Positions 45,801 to 54,859 of a DNA stretch of 64,000 nucleotides are shown here, in pieces. The first letter of the stretch is position 1, and each line of letters starts with the position of its first letter. The notes beneath the pieces are model-generated. The model searched no databases, was not told the origin of the DNA, and saw nothing but the letters and a program-made list of their open reading frames with translations. Made by a program: the position numbers and the translations under genes. Source of the stretch: Bacteroides faecium (GTDB taxonomy: Bacteria; Bacteroidota; Bacteroidia; Bacteroidales; Bacteroidaceae); contig NZ_CP050831.1 of the NCBI RefSeq assembly GCF_012113595.1, positions 5,022,001-5,086,000 on the forward strand, in the 5' to 3' direction.

Positions 45801-46228
45801 ACTTTCACATTCGCGCCAATCACTCCCTCCCCCGTAGGATCGGTAATCCGACCTTTCAAAAGAAATGATTTTTCCTGTTCATTCTGAGGAGTTACTGCAT
45901 GGAACATGATTATTCTGCTTCCGTTCACTTCATAACTGACGTTCATACCTGTCAGCAACTGTCCCATTACATCATTAATCGTACCGTTACTTATATCTAC
46001 AGAAACCTTTCTATTCAGATCAATGTCATTATTGCGAATCAGGAAAGAATAGTTTCCGGACTTCTTTATGACCTCGATGGCTTCTTTTAAAGTAACGTTA
46101 TCCACTTTTACGTTGAATCTCTTGCTTTGTTCCTGCGCTGACAGTTGATAGCCAGCCAAAACGTTTCCGATAGACAAAAGCAGAAGCATTAATAATATCT
46201 TCTTTACTATTAATCTCATATTTTTCAC
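42803..46228 (-). CDS. SusC/RagA TonB-dependent transporter with STN signalling domain
   Basis: 1141 residues. Order: signal peptide (~1-31), STN domain (~37-108, 'FNVKVDNVTLKEAIEVIKKSGNYSF'), carboxypeptidase-like domain (~120-205, 'GRITDPTGEGVIGANVKV'), plug (~210-330, with 'VVVGYGVQKKANLTGAVSSV'), and a 22-strand barrel to the C-terminal Phe. The STN domain marks it as a transducer that contacts the FecR anti-sigma factor, so it both imports the glycan and signals its presence. Confidence 0.97.
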   Translation of the reverse strand: MKNMRLIVKKILLMLLLLSIGNVLAGYQLSAQEQSKRFNVKVDNVTLKEAIEVIKKSGNYSFLIRNNDIDLNRKVSVDISNGTINDVMGQLLTGMNVSYEVNGSRIIMFHAVTPQNEQEKSFLLKGRITDPTGEGVIGANVKVLNSTEGTITDMDGNFSLMVTLNARLSVSYIGYATQEVTVKDQRPMSVTLKEDTRLIDEVVVVGYGVQKKANLTGAVSSVKMDDVLGDRPVVSVSDALKGAMPGLQITGNSGRPGEEMSFNIRGVNSLDKNGKPLVLVDNVEMDINMLDPNDIESVTVLKDAASSAIYGARAAFGVILITTKKGSDATKLSINYSNNFSFSRPANMPHKATPLQTVQAYKDMGTINYQSGQNVDTWLDLLKEYNANPSAYPDGYAMVDGLRYSLAETDLFDDMMETGFQQTHNISVGGGTKDISYRFSFGMVNENGVLNSDKDTYKRYNVSSYLRSDVFSWITPELDIKYTNSNSSLPETSGGYGIWGAAVAFPSYFPTGTMNIDGEDLPINTPRNLINLAYPTTIQKNNLRIFGKVTITPMKNVKLIGEYTFNHLSNEKTKFDKKFYYAHGGNFVKEVSTANSKYEYSNGITDYNALNFYANYSNSWGKHDVTVMGGFNQESSDYRYAEMLRMNMINEDLPSISQATGDYFAKDKFERYTVRGLFYRINYSFAGKYLLETNGRYDGSSKFPKNSRFGFFPSVSAGWRISEEAFMQPLNTVLSNLKLRGSWGNIGNQSITPYAYIPGMDAEQAYWTVSGIKVTTLKPASLVSNSFTWEKVTTIDIGFDLGLLDNRLNMVFDWYRRDTKGMLAPGAELPGVLGASAPLQNTADLRSKGWEISVDWNDRIGKVKYNLGFNLYDAKTKITKYNNETGLFGKDKNDKDTYRVGMELGEIWGYVTDRLYTVDDFDENGKLKPGIAKVEEYNPNPGDILYKDLDGNGIINSGTSTTKDPGDRKIIGNNTRRYQYGIHGSASWNGFSLSFLLQGVGKRDLWVMNDLFYPHYDAWTTVYDSQLNYWTPEHTDSYFPRIYEKAAGNTAANTRVQTRYLQDGSYLSIRNITLSYNFPSKWMNKIGVNNLAVFFSGENLYTFDHLPKGLDPERSVTDDLGQRGFTYPYMRQYSFGINVSF

Positions 46229-46322
46229 TATTAAAGGTTAACTAATATCTTTCTATATATCGACGAACCGCCCGTATATCTACCGGTCATGTTCCCAATC
46301 ATATCCTATATTTTCTTTTATT

Positions 46323-47345
46323 TTACCTCCTTTTTTTATCCGTTATAAAGATTGTGTCACCACTCACTTTCCATGTATATTGCTTTTCAACGTTGATTTC
46401 TTCCAATATATCATCGATACTCTGATTACTGTTGAAGCATCCTGAGAAATGTTCCTCACTCAGACGTTCACTTTCAATTCTAATCTTCACCTGGAATTTA
46501 CGTTCCAGTCGATGTGCAATATCCGCAAACGAGACATTCTCAAAGGTCAAGCCACCATCCAGCCAGTCGCAGGCGGTACTTGCATTCGATTTCATCTTTT
46601 CCATACGTCCCGTATTCTTATTATACAAAGCCTGTTCGCTAGGGAATAACTTCATCGCAGAGCCGGACAAAGCGGATAAATTGACACGACCTTCCAACAG
46701 TGATACCATCACATAGTCATCGTCATCATAAGCACGGACATTGAATACAGTTCCCACTACCCGCACTTGTACACCATTCGTATTCACAAAGAAAGGAATT
46801 TTCTCATTTTTCGCTACCTTAAAGTATCCTTCACCATCTAAAGTGACATCACGTTCACGAATACCGAAGCCCCGGTAATAACGCAAAACAGAACCTGCAT
46901 TCAGCGAAACCTCCGTTCCATCGGGAAGCACAATATTCGTCCGCGAACCGGCAGGTACCTTGATTTCATAAGGAGAATCCGCTTTGGTATATACTTCCGT
47001 AAGATTTTCGGTATAAGTGTACCAGAAATAATTACATCCTAACAACAAAATAATAGCGGCAGCCACCTTCAGCCAAACAGGTACCAACTTTCGTGTCCGG
47101 ATAGTTTTCACTTCAGAAGCCGCAATTTCTTCTTTTATATGCAATAAATTAGTATCCTCATTCTTTGCGAATGCGGGAACAGAAGAGACAGCCCATACGG
47201 CAGACATTTCCCGAAAGGTGTTGGCAGCATCCTCATTGGACGCCAAAAAGGCAAGTAGAGTTTCTTTTTCTTTCTCCGTGCAACTACCGGACAAGTAATT
47301 ACTAATCCGTAATTCCAACTCTTCTATATCATAAAACTTATTCAT
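46323..47345 (-). CDS. FecR-family anti-sigma factor
   Basis: 340 residues. Cytoplasmic N-terminus (~1-85) for sigma binding, one TM at ~88-108 ('VWLKVAAAIILLLGCNYFW'), then the periplasmic FecR domain ('VPAGSRTNIVLPDGTEVSLNAGSVLRY', 'GEGYFKVAKNEKIPFFVNTNGVQVRVVGTVFNVRAY') and a C-terminal STN-like region that would contact SusC. It lies 94 bp before SusC and 78 bp after the sigma gene. Confidence 0.95.
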   Translation of the reverse strand: MNKFYDIEELELRISNYLSGSCTEKEKETLLAFLASNEDAANTFREMSAVWAVSSVPAFAKNEDTNLLHIKEEIAASEVKTIRTRKLVPVWLKVAAAIILLLGCNYFWYTYTENLTEVYTKADSPYEIKVPAGSRTNIVLPDGTEVSLNAGSVLRYYRGFGIRERDVTLDGEGYFKVAKNEKIPFFVNTNGVQVRVVGTVFNVRAYDDDDYVMVSLLEGRVNLSALSGSAMKLFPSEQALYNKNTGRMEKMKSNASTACDWLDGGLTFENVSFADIAHRLERKFQVKIRIESERLSEEHFSGCFNSNQSIDDILEEINVEKQYTWKVSGDTIFITDKKRR

Positions 47346-47423
47346 AAAGCGTATTATTTCTATGGGTGTATATAACTATATACGCAAAAGAAAAAAATAC
47401 GTTTAAAAGAAATGCGATTTTTT

Positions 47424-48011
47424 TTAGAGAAACATCAAAATTGCTATCATATACGGTATACCAAGTGATTCGCGCAACTTAGTCAATGCTATTTTCATCT
47501 GTACTCTTACAGTCGCGACATTGATATTCTGTTCCTCTGCAATCTCACTATACGATTTTCCTTCATATAGGCTTGCCTTAAATATAGCACGGCATTTGGC
47601 AGGAAGTTCTTCAACTTTCTTCATAATCATTGTATTCATTTCGCTATGTTCCAAAGCCTGCAGAGGATTATCAGAAGAAAGAATATGATTTTCGAGAAAA
47701 GCCCATATCTCTTCCATCTGCTCCGTCATCAGTTTCTCATTAAAATAAGAAGAACGGAGATAGCTGACACTTGCATTCTGGATGGCACGCCTCAAATATG
47801 GAAGCGGCGGATGAGTAATATGATGACGATTCTGCCAAAAAGAAACAAAAACATCATTCACAATTTCTCCGGCCACCCGTTTGTCATGTACATAATAAAC
47901 AGCTATTGCACACAAGTACAGATAGTACGTATGATAGATTTTATCAAAAGCCTTAATATTACCATGATTTAATTGCTCTATTAGCTTTTCAGAGACTTCC
48001 GGTAGATTCAT
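47424..48011 (-). CDS. ECF-type RNA polymerase sigma factor (Bacteroides PUL type)
   Basis: 195 residues. Region 2 ('FDKIYHTYYLYLCAIAVYYV', 'AGEIVNDVFVSFWQNR') and region 4 ('LPAKCRAIFKASLYEGKSYSEIAEEQNINVATVRVQMKIALTKLRE') are clear. It drives the downstream SusC/D operon when released by FecR. A -7 box TATATTTG lies on the minus strand at 48046-48039, 28 nt before the ATG. Confidence 0.95.
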   Translation of the reverse strand: MNLPEVSEKLIEQLNHGNIKAFDKIYHTYYLYLCAIAVYYVHDKRVAGEIVNDVFVSFWQNRHHITHPPLPYLRRAIQNASVSYLRSSYFNEKLMTEQMEEIWAFLENHILSSDNPLQALEHSEMNTMIMKKVEELPAKCRAIFKASLYEGKSYSEIAEEQNINVATVRVQMKIALTKLRESLGIPYMIAILMFL

Positions 48012-48038
48012 TCGTTGTTTTTCTTAAAGGAACGATTA

Positions 48039-48046
48039 CAAATATA
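48039..48046 (-). promoter_or_regulatory. -7 box TATATTTG of the sigma-factor gene
   Basis: Fits TAnnTTTG on the minus strand. The -33 position carries only T-rich sequence. Confidence 0.45.
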
Positions 48047-48063
48047 GCGAATAATTCAGAAAT

Positions 48064-48090
48064 AAAAAATTCCGGCTGATGAAACCGGAA
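48064..48090 (-). terminator. Terminator after the AbgT gene
   Basis: 6-bp stem TTCCGG / CCGGAA with a 9-nt loop and a run of six T on the minus strand. It separates AbgT from the sigma-factor gene. Confidence 0.7.
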
Positions 48091-48110
48091 CTTTGCAATC
48101 TATCTTTGTA

Positions 48111-49565
48111 TTATAAACCCACCGGTATTTTCAGCAAATACCAAACGATAAACAGTAATGTCCAGGCAAACAAGATAGCCAATGAATATCTCCAGGTATA
48201 TTTAAGTAATGTACCATACGTAATCTGCTTATCATACTGCCGCATATAAGTCAGCACCAAAGGCATATAAAATAAGAAAGGAGTAATGGCATTTGTCGAG
48301 CTATCTCCAATACGGAAAGCACATTGTGCTACGTCCGGCGATATTCCCATCTGCGCAAACATCGGGATAAAGATGAAAGACATGAAAGCCCATTTGGAAG
48401 TGGCAGATACCATAATCAGATTGATAAATGCCGTGAACAAGATAAATAAGACCAAAGCTGCCAATGGAGCCGGTTCAAAGGAAGAAACCAACTCGGCACC
48501 CATTATGGCAAGACATTTGTCCAAATGAGAATACTCGAAACAGGCGAACATCTGAGCGGCAAAGAAAGCAATTACGAAATAGACGCCTAGAAGTTTCATG
48601 GGCTGCGTCAACCCTTCAATCACATCATTGTCTGTGCGATAGCGACCGGAACTAAAGCCATACGCCATCCCCGTAATGCCCGCTCCCAAAGATAGAAGAA
48701 ACAAAATACCGGCAATGAAAGGTGAATGCATCAAACCTCCATTCACACCCCGCAGAATTCCGTAAGAGGAAAAAGTAAGCCATAAAACAAGAGCTACATA
48801 GACAGCCGCCACCATAATAGAAATCATAATCGCACGTCTCTCTTTACGGGACAGGGGACGATAGGCTTCCACCTTCACACTTCCTTCATATTTACCCAAT
48901 CTGGGAAGAAGCCATTTTTGAGTCACCCAGTAAACAATGGCAGTAATTACTATCGTAGAAGCACTCATGAAGAAGTAATTGCAAAGAGGTTCCGTATTTC
49001 CCTGATAGCCCGTTTGAGCCAACGCTGCCTCCTGTGTGGTATGAGCCAGCAACGGGTCCATCGTACTCAACACAATATTGGCACTATACCCGCAGGCAAC
49101 GGAGACATAAGCCGTCACAATCCCCGCAATCGGATGAATTCCCACCCACTGAAACAGCATAGCGGCAATAGGCAATAAGATAATATATCCACCGTCACCA
49201 ATAGCATTCGACAATAATCCTAGAACAATCACCCACAAGATAATTTTCCTCTTCTCCTTGCGGTTGCCCACCCCCATACGGATACATGCATCAATAAAAC
49301 CGGAGTGTTGGGCAACTCCCAATCCGAACATGGCAATAATCACCATGCCCAACGGAGCAAACCCTGTAAAGTTCTTGATAGCGTTCCTCAACCACCAGCG
49401 AATTCCTTCCGGACTCAGCAGGCTTTGTACACGAATATCTTCACCGGTCTGTGGCAATGTCACCTTCAATCCATAGATATCACATATCCATGAAAGAAAG
49501 ACCACTGCCATTGTCAGTAGCATGAACATCGTTGCAGGATGGGGCATGCGCCATTTTGTCTTCAT
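48111..49565 (-). CDS. AbgT-family transporter
   Basis: 484 residues with about 11-12 hydrophobic segments. AbgT family members move p-aminobenzoyl-glutamate or export sulfonamide-like antimetabolites. Signatures: 'MVIIAMFGLGVAQHSGFIDACIRM', 'GDGGYIILLPIAAMLF', 'SVACGYSANIVLSTMDPLLA', 'FRIGDSSTNAITPFLFYMPLVL'. It is 37 bp after the response-regulator gene, so it may belong to the same transcript as the two-component pair. Confidence 0.93.
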   Translation of the reverse strand: MKTKWRMPHPATMFMLLTMAVVFLSWICDIYGLKVTLPQTGEDIRVQSLLSPEGIRWWLRNAIKNFTGFAPLGMVIIAMFGLGVAQHSGFIDACIRMGVGNRKEKRKIILWVIVLGLLSNAIGDGGYIILLPIAAMLFQWVGIHPIAGIVTAYVSVACGYSANIVLSTMDPLLAHTTQEAALAQTGYQGNTEPLCNYFFMSASTIVITAIVYWVTQKWLLPRLGKYEGSVKVEAYRPLSRKERRAIMISIMVAAVYVALVLWLTFSSYGILRGVNGGLMHSPFIAGILFLLSLGAGITGMAYGFSSGRYRTDNDVIEGLTQPMKLLGVYFVIAFFAAQMFACFEYSHLDKCLAIMGAELVSSFEPAPLAALVLFILFTAFINLIMVSATSKWAFMSFIFIPMFAQMGISPDVAQCAFRIGDSSTNAITPFLFYMPLVLTYMRQYDKQITYGTLLKYTWRYSLAILFAWTLLFIVWYLLKIPVGL

Positions 49566-49602
49566 CGCTTTTCAGGTTTGTTCTTCGTCAGTTTCCCTTT
49601 GT

Positions 49603-50331
49603 CTATTCCTCGTCAGCTTCCAAATTATCCAAATCAATAATGCGCAATTCCAAAGCACGAACAGCCAATCGGGTAGCATTCACTCCTACTCTTTCTCCAT
49701 TTGGAAAGAGACGTCCGATAAGGTCGTTTTGCCTTTTTTCCAATGATTTCACACCAAAAGGCATACCTTTCAGGTTCGCAATCATCTCTTTCGTGTATCC
49801 CAATGCCAGATGGCGGAGAAAACGCTCGTCATATTCATCGATATCATAGCTGATTACTGCTTCCTGACGCTTCGCATCATTGGCAACTGACTTTTTGAAA
49901 CGCTCTACAATCTTTTCCAAAATCGGATAGTTGAAAACCAGTTTCTTACCGTCCATCACAGCCTGTACATCTGTTTTGGTCAGTAATTCTCCCGTCTTGA
50001 GGATAATTCCGTCGGCACCGGCATTCAGTACATCCACCCATAACTTTTCATTCAATATTTCACCGGTGAAAATCAGTACGTGGACATCTTTATAGCGTTT
50101 GAATATATTCCGGCAAATATCCACCCCGATAGTAGTAGAACCACCCAGTCCCAAATCCAGCAATACCAAGTCAGGAAGCTGTGCCTCCATCAACGGCCAA
50201 AATTCACTCTCGGTCATGGCAGTACCGATCACTTCCGCATTCGGTATTTCGTGACGGAATATCTCTTCCGTACCTTTCAACTCCAGTTTTACATCCTCTA
50301 CAATAATAACTTTAAACTTCTGTTCTTCCAT
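49603..50331 (-). CDS. Response regulator with C-terminal HTH (partner of the double kinase)
   Basis: 242 residues. Receiver domain (~5-130) with 'IIVEDVK' acidic pocket, phosphoacceptor Asp in 'LVLLDLGLGG', 'LIFTGE' and 'IILKTGE' Lys. The C-terminal ~70 residues ('YDERFLRHLALGYTKEMIANLKG...VKSLEKRQNDLIGRLF') resemble a LuxR/GerE-like helix-turn-helix. It follows the sensor kinase by 34 bp on the same strand, so the two form a system. Target genes are unknown; AbgT downstream is one candidate. Confidence 0.88.
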   Translation of the reverse strand: MEEQKFKVIIVEDVKLELKGTEEIFRHEIPNAEVIGTAMTESEFWPLMEAQLPDLVLLDLGLGGSTTIGVDICRNIFKRYKDVHVLIFTGEILNEKLWVDVLNAGADGIILKTGELLTKTDVQAVMDGKKLVFNYPILEKIVERFKKSVANDAKRQEAVISYDIDEYDERFLRHLALGYTKEMIANLKGMPFGVKSLEKRQNDLIGRLFPNGERVGVNATRLAVRALELRIIDLDNLEADEE

Positions 50332-50365
50332 TTCCTTATCTAATAACTTTTATGTGTTCTCTTTT

Positions 50366-53300
50366 TTATCTGCGCGGAACAGTGAAATAAACCGTAAATC
50401 CTCCACCCGCAGCAGGCTCGGCGTTAATGCGGCATCCCCTGCGTCCCGCAAATTCGTCATGGTCACGGATAATCTGCTTGCACACCAAATATTCCGTACC
50501 CCGCAACTCCCCTTTCTCACCGGAAGTCATGCGTGCCAAATTCGGGTAGAACAACTGATTCAGTTCCTCTACACTCCTTTCACGTCTCGTATCCGTAAAG
50601 AGGAAACGAATATATCCATCATCCTTGCGAACCTGCAAACGCAATACGCCATCTTGACGAACCGTCAACGCTTCGTCAATCAGATTTTCTAATAGAAAAC
50701 GCAACTGGTTCACGTCTCCTATCACCTTCGCTTCTATCGGTTCCATCTCCAGTTCCATCCTCTCCGTCCGGTTCTTCATCATCTTCTTGAAATATTTTCC
50801 GGCAGCATCAAAAAGCTCCTGCACCGGAATCACCGTCCGCCGGAAAGTAACCTCTTCCAACTGACGGGAAGCACACGAACTCAAGATAGTAAATATGCCC
50901 TTATAATATTCAATCAGTTCAGTCATAGTCTCCACTGCTTCGCGCTCTTCCTTTTCCGAAAGACTCAGCGTATTCAGTCGTCCTACAATCTGCTTGATTT
51001 TATTCGGATAATAAATCGTTTCATGTTTAATCGTAGACAGACAGTTGTCAAGCACCATATTCTGTACATGCAGCATACTGTCTTCCCAGGAAGCCCGACG
51101 CGTTTCTTCATGCGCCGACTCAATATCCCTGTATTTCGTAGCCAGTTTCACTACCGCGTTAAATACCACAATAGCCACATAACGCGCCACCAGTTCAAAG
51201 AGCAAACGGTCAGTTTCCTGTTCCGAACCTTCCCGGCGCTCCAGATACAATACGCCGACACATTGATGCTCTCCTCCTGCTTCCACTTTCAATGGGATAG
51301 CCAAAAGATGTTGGTCGGCAAGATACTCGCCGGAGTCAAAACACTGTTGCACCATTTCCGGCATTTCCTGCCCGGGACGCGAAGCATATTCCAGCCGATG
51401 CGTCGTTTCATTATACACTGCGATTCCCATCCGGTCAATCGTCAATAATTCATTCACCGAACCGAATGCTTCATTCACAATACGCTGCGGAATTTCTTTG
51501 AGCGTACTCTCCTCACGTTGAAGCGCTTCCGCATCCTCTTGCTCCTGCAGTCTGACTATAGATGCCGCAAATACTTTCTGATTTATTTCAAGCACCTGTT
51601 CGAGGTTCAGCCGATTCTGTAACAGCTTCCGCATATACAGAAAATAATAACCAACCAAAGAAACAACCAACAAGACAAAGCATAGGATAATCCCCACCGT
51701 CTTATTAGTATTCGAGCGCTCCAACTGCCTGCAATATGCTTCCAATGTCTGGTCTTCCCCCTGCAACTTATACAAATCCGTAAAAGCCGAATTATTATAA
51801 CTGTACCCATCCAGTTGCTTCAAAGCCAGGAAAGCGACCGCCGCTTCATTTCTTATATCCAGAATCACATGATAATCCGAATCAAATAATTCATTCCACC
51901 AACTGACTTCAGCAGGTATTCCTGTGCCTACAAGTTTCATATAACGATGCGGACTTTCCGGACGCGCATACTTTTCATAATGCTCATTCAGCAACGACAT
52001 GGCAGAGTCCACATACTGCAAGGCAAGCTCGTAATTTTCATCCACATTGGCAAAATATGCCGCATTGGCATAGTCCGACGCTGCATCCAGCAAGTCTTCA
52101 TAAGCAGAATCAGTAACTACCACTATCGAATCTCCCACCTGCGACATAGGTGGAATCGGGTCATGCAGGCAAGACACCATTCCCATAGGAAGCAACAGGC
52201 AAAGCAATACGCCAATTACCTTACGCACTCCCAAAGGCAAACGGAAATAAAAACGGCTTCCCTTTCCCAATTCACTCTCCACATCAAAGGTACATACCCG
52301 GAAGAGTTCATTCGTTTTCTTATATTTCTCAATGATTCCCTTACAGTTCATCAGTCCGAAACCACTGCCTTTATTTTCTTTCAATTCGTCGGGATTCTCC
52401 GCATTCTTTATTCCTATCACCCGCGAATCATATACTTTCTCACCAATAATACGCGCCACATCTTCCTCCGAAATGCCGTGTCCGTCATCTTCCACGGAAA
52501 TCTCCACATACGTATCCGTAGTATGTGCATAGACCTTGACAATTCCTCCTTCCGGAGTATATTTACGGGCATTCTCCGCCAGCGTATTAATCATAAACAG
52601 AGTCAGCGCCCGGTCTGCCTTCACCATAACAGTAGTCGGCTCAATCTCCAACGTCTGTTTTTTCATCTCAAAGGCACGCCGTCCTTTTCCCAACAATTCA
52701 AACAACTCGTCAAGACTGAACGTTTCGATATTCAGGCTCAACGTTCCTTGCTTCATCTTGATCCACAGAGCCAGAATATCGTTATACTCATTAATAGTAG
52801 TTACCAGTTCATCAATGTACTGATACTTCTCCTTCTTTATCTTTTCATCATCAATATATCCCTTCTCCGTAAGCTTGTGCACCTCATTCAGAATACGGTC
52901 TATATAAGGATTGATACCATTCACAATAGCCATACAAGCCTTTTTTATCAGATTCTGACGCTTGTTTCCCGCAATATGCTGCTCATAGATATACCGTTGT
53001 TTTTCCAACTGCATCCGTTCGTCGCTCAATGCTTCCACCATCTGTTCATTGTCCGCCGCCCAAATAATATAAGGTTCAAGCACATGCACCAAAGCCTTTT
53101 CATCACGACTCAATCTATGCGCAGGAACAAGCGCCACTTTTCCCTCCTCGGGAATATCCAGTCTCATCCTACCCTTACCGAACAGATTGTCTATTCCTTC
53201 CTGAATCAACGGAACATTCATTGGAATGGAAGAAGTAATATCCCTGCAAAGCCCCAAAATCTGTTGCAGACGTTCCACATCAATCTGATTCCTTATCTTG

Positions 53301-54679
53301 GAACGCTTGTTGAAGAACCACCAAAGAATAACTACCAGCACCAATCCGACAATCACCAAAGAAAGCACAAGTGTCATCTGCCGCGAACCGGCTTCCAATG
53401 AAACATAACGACTCTCCAGTTCCTTATCCTGACGGGTAAAGTTTAGAATATCCAGATAAATATTCCGGTTGTAATCAGAAGCATATTTCATTCCTAATCC
53501 CGCATACGATACGCTCAATTGTTCCCGGATTCTCGAAATCCATTCGGGTACAGTCTTTACATTCTCCTGCGTAATCCACGGCACTCCCGTATAGGTTGTA
53601 TCTCCTTCGGCAAACGTATATAGCTTATCCAGTGTATCTGCCTCATGGTGATAATAGAGCATATGATGGCGATTCACACAATCCAATGCCTTCGTAAGCG
53701 TATCCAACGCTTCCGAATATCGCCCGTGTGTATTCAGATATTTGCCGATAGAGACATACGCCCCGGCAATCTGATATAAATCATCGTATTCACGGAACTT
53801 TTCAAGCGCAAGCTGTGCCAGACGCAAAGGTAAAAGCGAATCTATCGAAAAGCCGAACTGGTCTAACGCATGTCCCCGTCTCACCTGAAAGAAATCGAAG
53901 TCATTGGGAGCAATCATTAGGTTGGCAAGCCCTTGCAGACCATTTCCTTCAAAATAGAGATGATTGCTCTGAACTGCCGTCCGCCAAGTATAATAAAGGT
54001 GGTCGAACTCGCGGAGCTTCCTATCTTCCGGTTTACCGGCTTCCACCAAAGAAGCTGAACCTTTGAGATAATGATAATAAAGCAATTGGTTCGTATCTGC
54101 CAATGCTTCATCTTCCGGTATCTGATTAAGCGAAGCAATCGCTTCCTGACGTTGCTGAAGATAATAATAATAAATAGAAGAAACGATGAAAAATTCTGTA
54201 AAAGCATAATCCAGCCGAAGCTTCTCGTGACGGTCGGCAAACAGGTCGCTTTCTTCACGGATACGCTTCATGCGTTTCAGTGCACTGTTCCGGTAATCAT
54301 AAAACTCCTTGTTCATAGCCGTCCGCTGACAGATTTTCATCAGTCCGATGTCGGCAATCAGTAGTTCGAGCTCATTCTTGGTCAGTTTGTACACCTCTTT
54401 GTGCAAGGCTTCGGCACGGTCGAAATCCATGTTCATGTAAGCCCAGAATCCCAGATTGTTGGATGCCTCGGCTTTCCCCGACTTATATAAGTTAACCTTA
54501 CGATAAGCCTGTTCAGCATATCTATAAGAAGAATCGAGATTCCGGTAACGAAAAGCATACGCTTTCCCGTTCAGTGAATCAATCAGACGCACTTCTTTAG
54601 TCGGCACCATATCAGTGCACGAGAAAAAAGAGGCGAACAACACTACGCCTATTATATATAGAGGAAAGCGTGAACTCAT
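50366..54679 (-). CDS. Double sensor histidine kinase (DUF5112/DUF5113 type)
   Basis: 1437 residues in one open frame. First half: lipoprotein-like signal ('VVLFASFFSC'), helical TPR-like periplasmic domain to ~430, TM ~435-457, then a cytoplasmic module with a good HATPase (N703 in 'LAENARKY', D731-D732-G733 in 'VEDDGHGIS', 'GSGFGLMN' from 771), but N587 at the His position. Second half: TM ~821-837 ending in a lipobox-like C837, periplasmic helices ~840-990, TM ~995-1016, GAF-like region, a DHp-like helix with H1219 ('STIKHETIYYP'), and a decayed HATPase (E1336 in place of the Asn, no DxGxG). See findings. Likely partner is the response regulator 34 bp downstream. Confidence 0.85.
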   Translation of the reverse strand: MSSRFPLYIIGVVLFASFFSCTDMVPTKEVRLIDSLNGKAYAFRYRNLDSSYRYAEQAYRKVNLYKSGKAEASNNLGFWAYMNMDFDRAEALHKEVYKLTKNELELLIADIGLMKICQRTAMNKEFYDYRNSALKRMKRIREESDLFADRHEKLRLDYAFTEFFIVSSIYYYYLQQRQEAIASLNQIPEDEALADTNQLLYYHYLKGSASLVEAGKPEDRKLREFDHLYYTWRTAVQSNHLYFEGNGLQGLANLMIAPNDFDFFQVRRGHALDQFGFSIDSLLPLRLAQLALEKFREYDDLYQIAGAYVSIGKYLNTHGRYSEALDTLTKALDCVNRHHMLYYHHEADTLDKLYTFAEGDTTYTGVPWITQENVKTVPEWISRIREQLSVSYAGLGMKYASDYNRNIYLDILNFTRQDKELESRYVSLEAGSRQMTLVLSLVIVGLVLVVILWWFFNKRSKIRNQIDVERLQQILGLCRDITSSIPMNVPLIQEGIDNLFGKGRMRLDIPEEGKVALVPAHRLSRDEKALVHVLEPYIIWAADNEQMVEALSDERMQLEKQRYIYEQHIAGNKRQNLIKKACMAIVNGINPYIDRILNEVHKLTEKGYIDDEKIKKEKYQYIDELVTTINEYNDILALWIKMKQGTLSLNIETFSLDELFELLGKGRRAFEMKKQTLEIEPTTVMVKADRALTLFMINTLAENARKYTPEGGIVKVYAHTTDTYVEISVEDDGHGISEEDVARIIGEKVYDSRVIGIKNAENPDELKENKGSGFGLMNCKGIIEKYKKTNELFRVCTFDVESELGKGSRFYFRLPLGVRKVIGVLLCLLLPMGMVSCLHDPIPPMSQVGDSIVVVTDSAYEDLLDAASDYANAAYFANVDENYELALQYVDSAMSLLNEHYEKYARPESPHRYMKLVGTGIPAEVSWWNELFDSDYHVILDIRNEAAVAFLALKQLDGYSYNNSAFTDLYKLQGEDQTLEAYCRQLERSNTNKTVGIILCFVLLVVSLVGYYFLYMRKLLQNRLNLEQVLEINQKVFAASIVRLQEQEDAEALQREESTLKEIPQRIVNEAFGSVNELLTIDRMGIAVYNETTHRLEYASRPGQEMPEMVQQCFDSGEYLADQHLLAIPLKVEAGGEHQCVGVLYLERREGSEQETDRLLFELVARYVAIVVFNAVVKLATKYRDIESAHEETRRASWEDSMLHVQNMVLDNCLSTIKHETIYYPNKIKQIVGRLNTLSLSEKEEREAVETMTELIEYYKGIFTILSSCASRQLEEVTFRRTVIPVQELFDAAGKYFKKMMKNRTERMELEMEPIEAKVIGDVNQLRFLLENLIDEALTVRQDGVLRLQVRKDDGYIRFLFTDTRRERSVEELNQLFYPNLARMTSGEKGELRGTEYLVCKQIIRDHDEFAGRRGCRINAEPAAGGGFTVYFTVPRR

Positions 54680-54789
54680 TTTATTATCGGATAATTAACG
54701 ACGGATAATGGATATTCCCCATTATTTATTGCAAATCTACAAATATTTCCGATAAGTTGGAGAGAAAAATATTTTTTATACAATAAGTC

Positions 54790-54821
54790 CTTCTAAATAA
54801 TAAGAGAAATTCCTACCTTTG
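54790..54821 (+). promoter_or_regulatory. prs promoter (-7 TACCTTTG)
   Basis: TACCTTTG at 54814-54821 is 38 nt before the ATG. The -33 position 20 bp upstream reads CTTC, a partial match. Confidence 0.55.
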
Positions 54822-54859
54822 CAGGCAAATTAACAAATAGGTAAAACATCTATTACAAA

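Noticed and set aside
51947..53401. 484-codon plus-strand frame opposite the double kinase
   Set aside because: The composition is heavy in Arg, His, Ile and Ser with no recognisable domain. The minus strand carries clear kinase motifs.
50366..54679. Two separate genes wrongly joined by a sequencing error near residue 837
   Set aside because: The frame is continuous with no stop or shift around 52150-52200. The junction helix works as a normal TM between cytoplasmic and periplasmic parts, and from memory such double-length proteins occur in Bacteroides.
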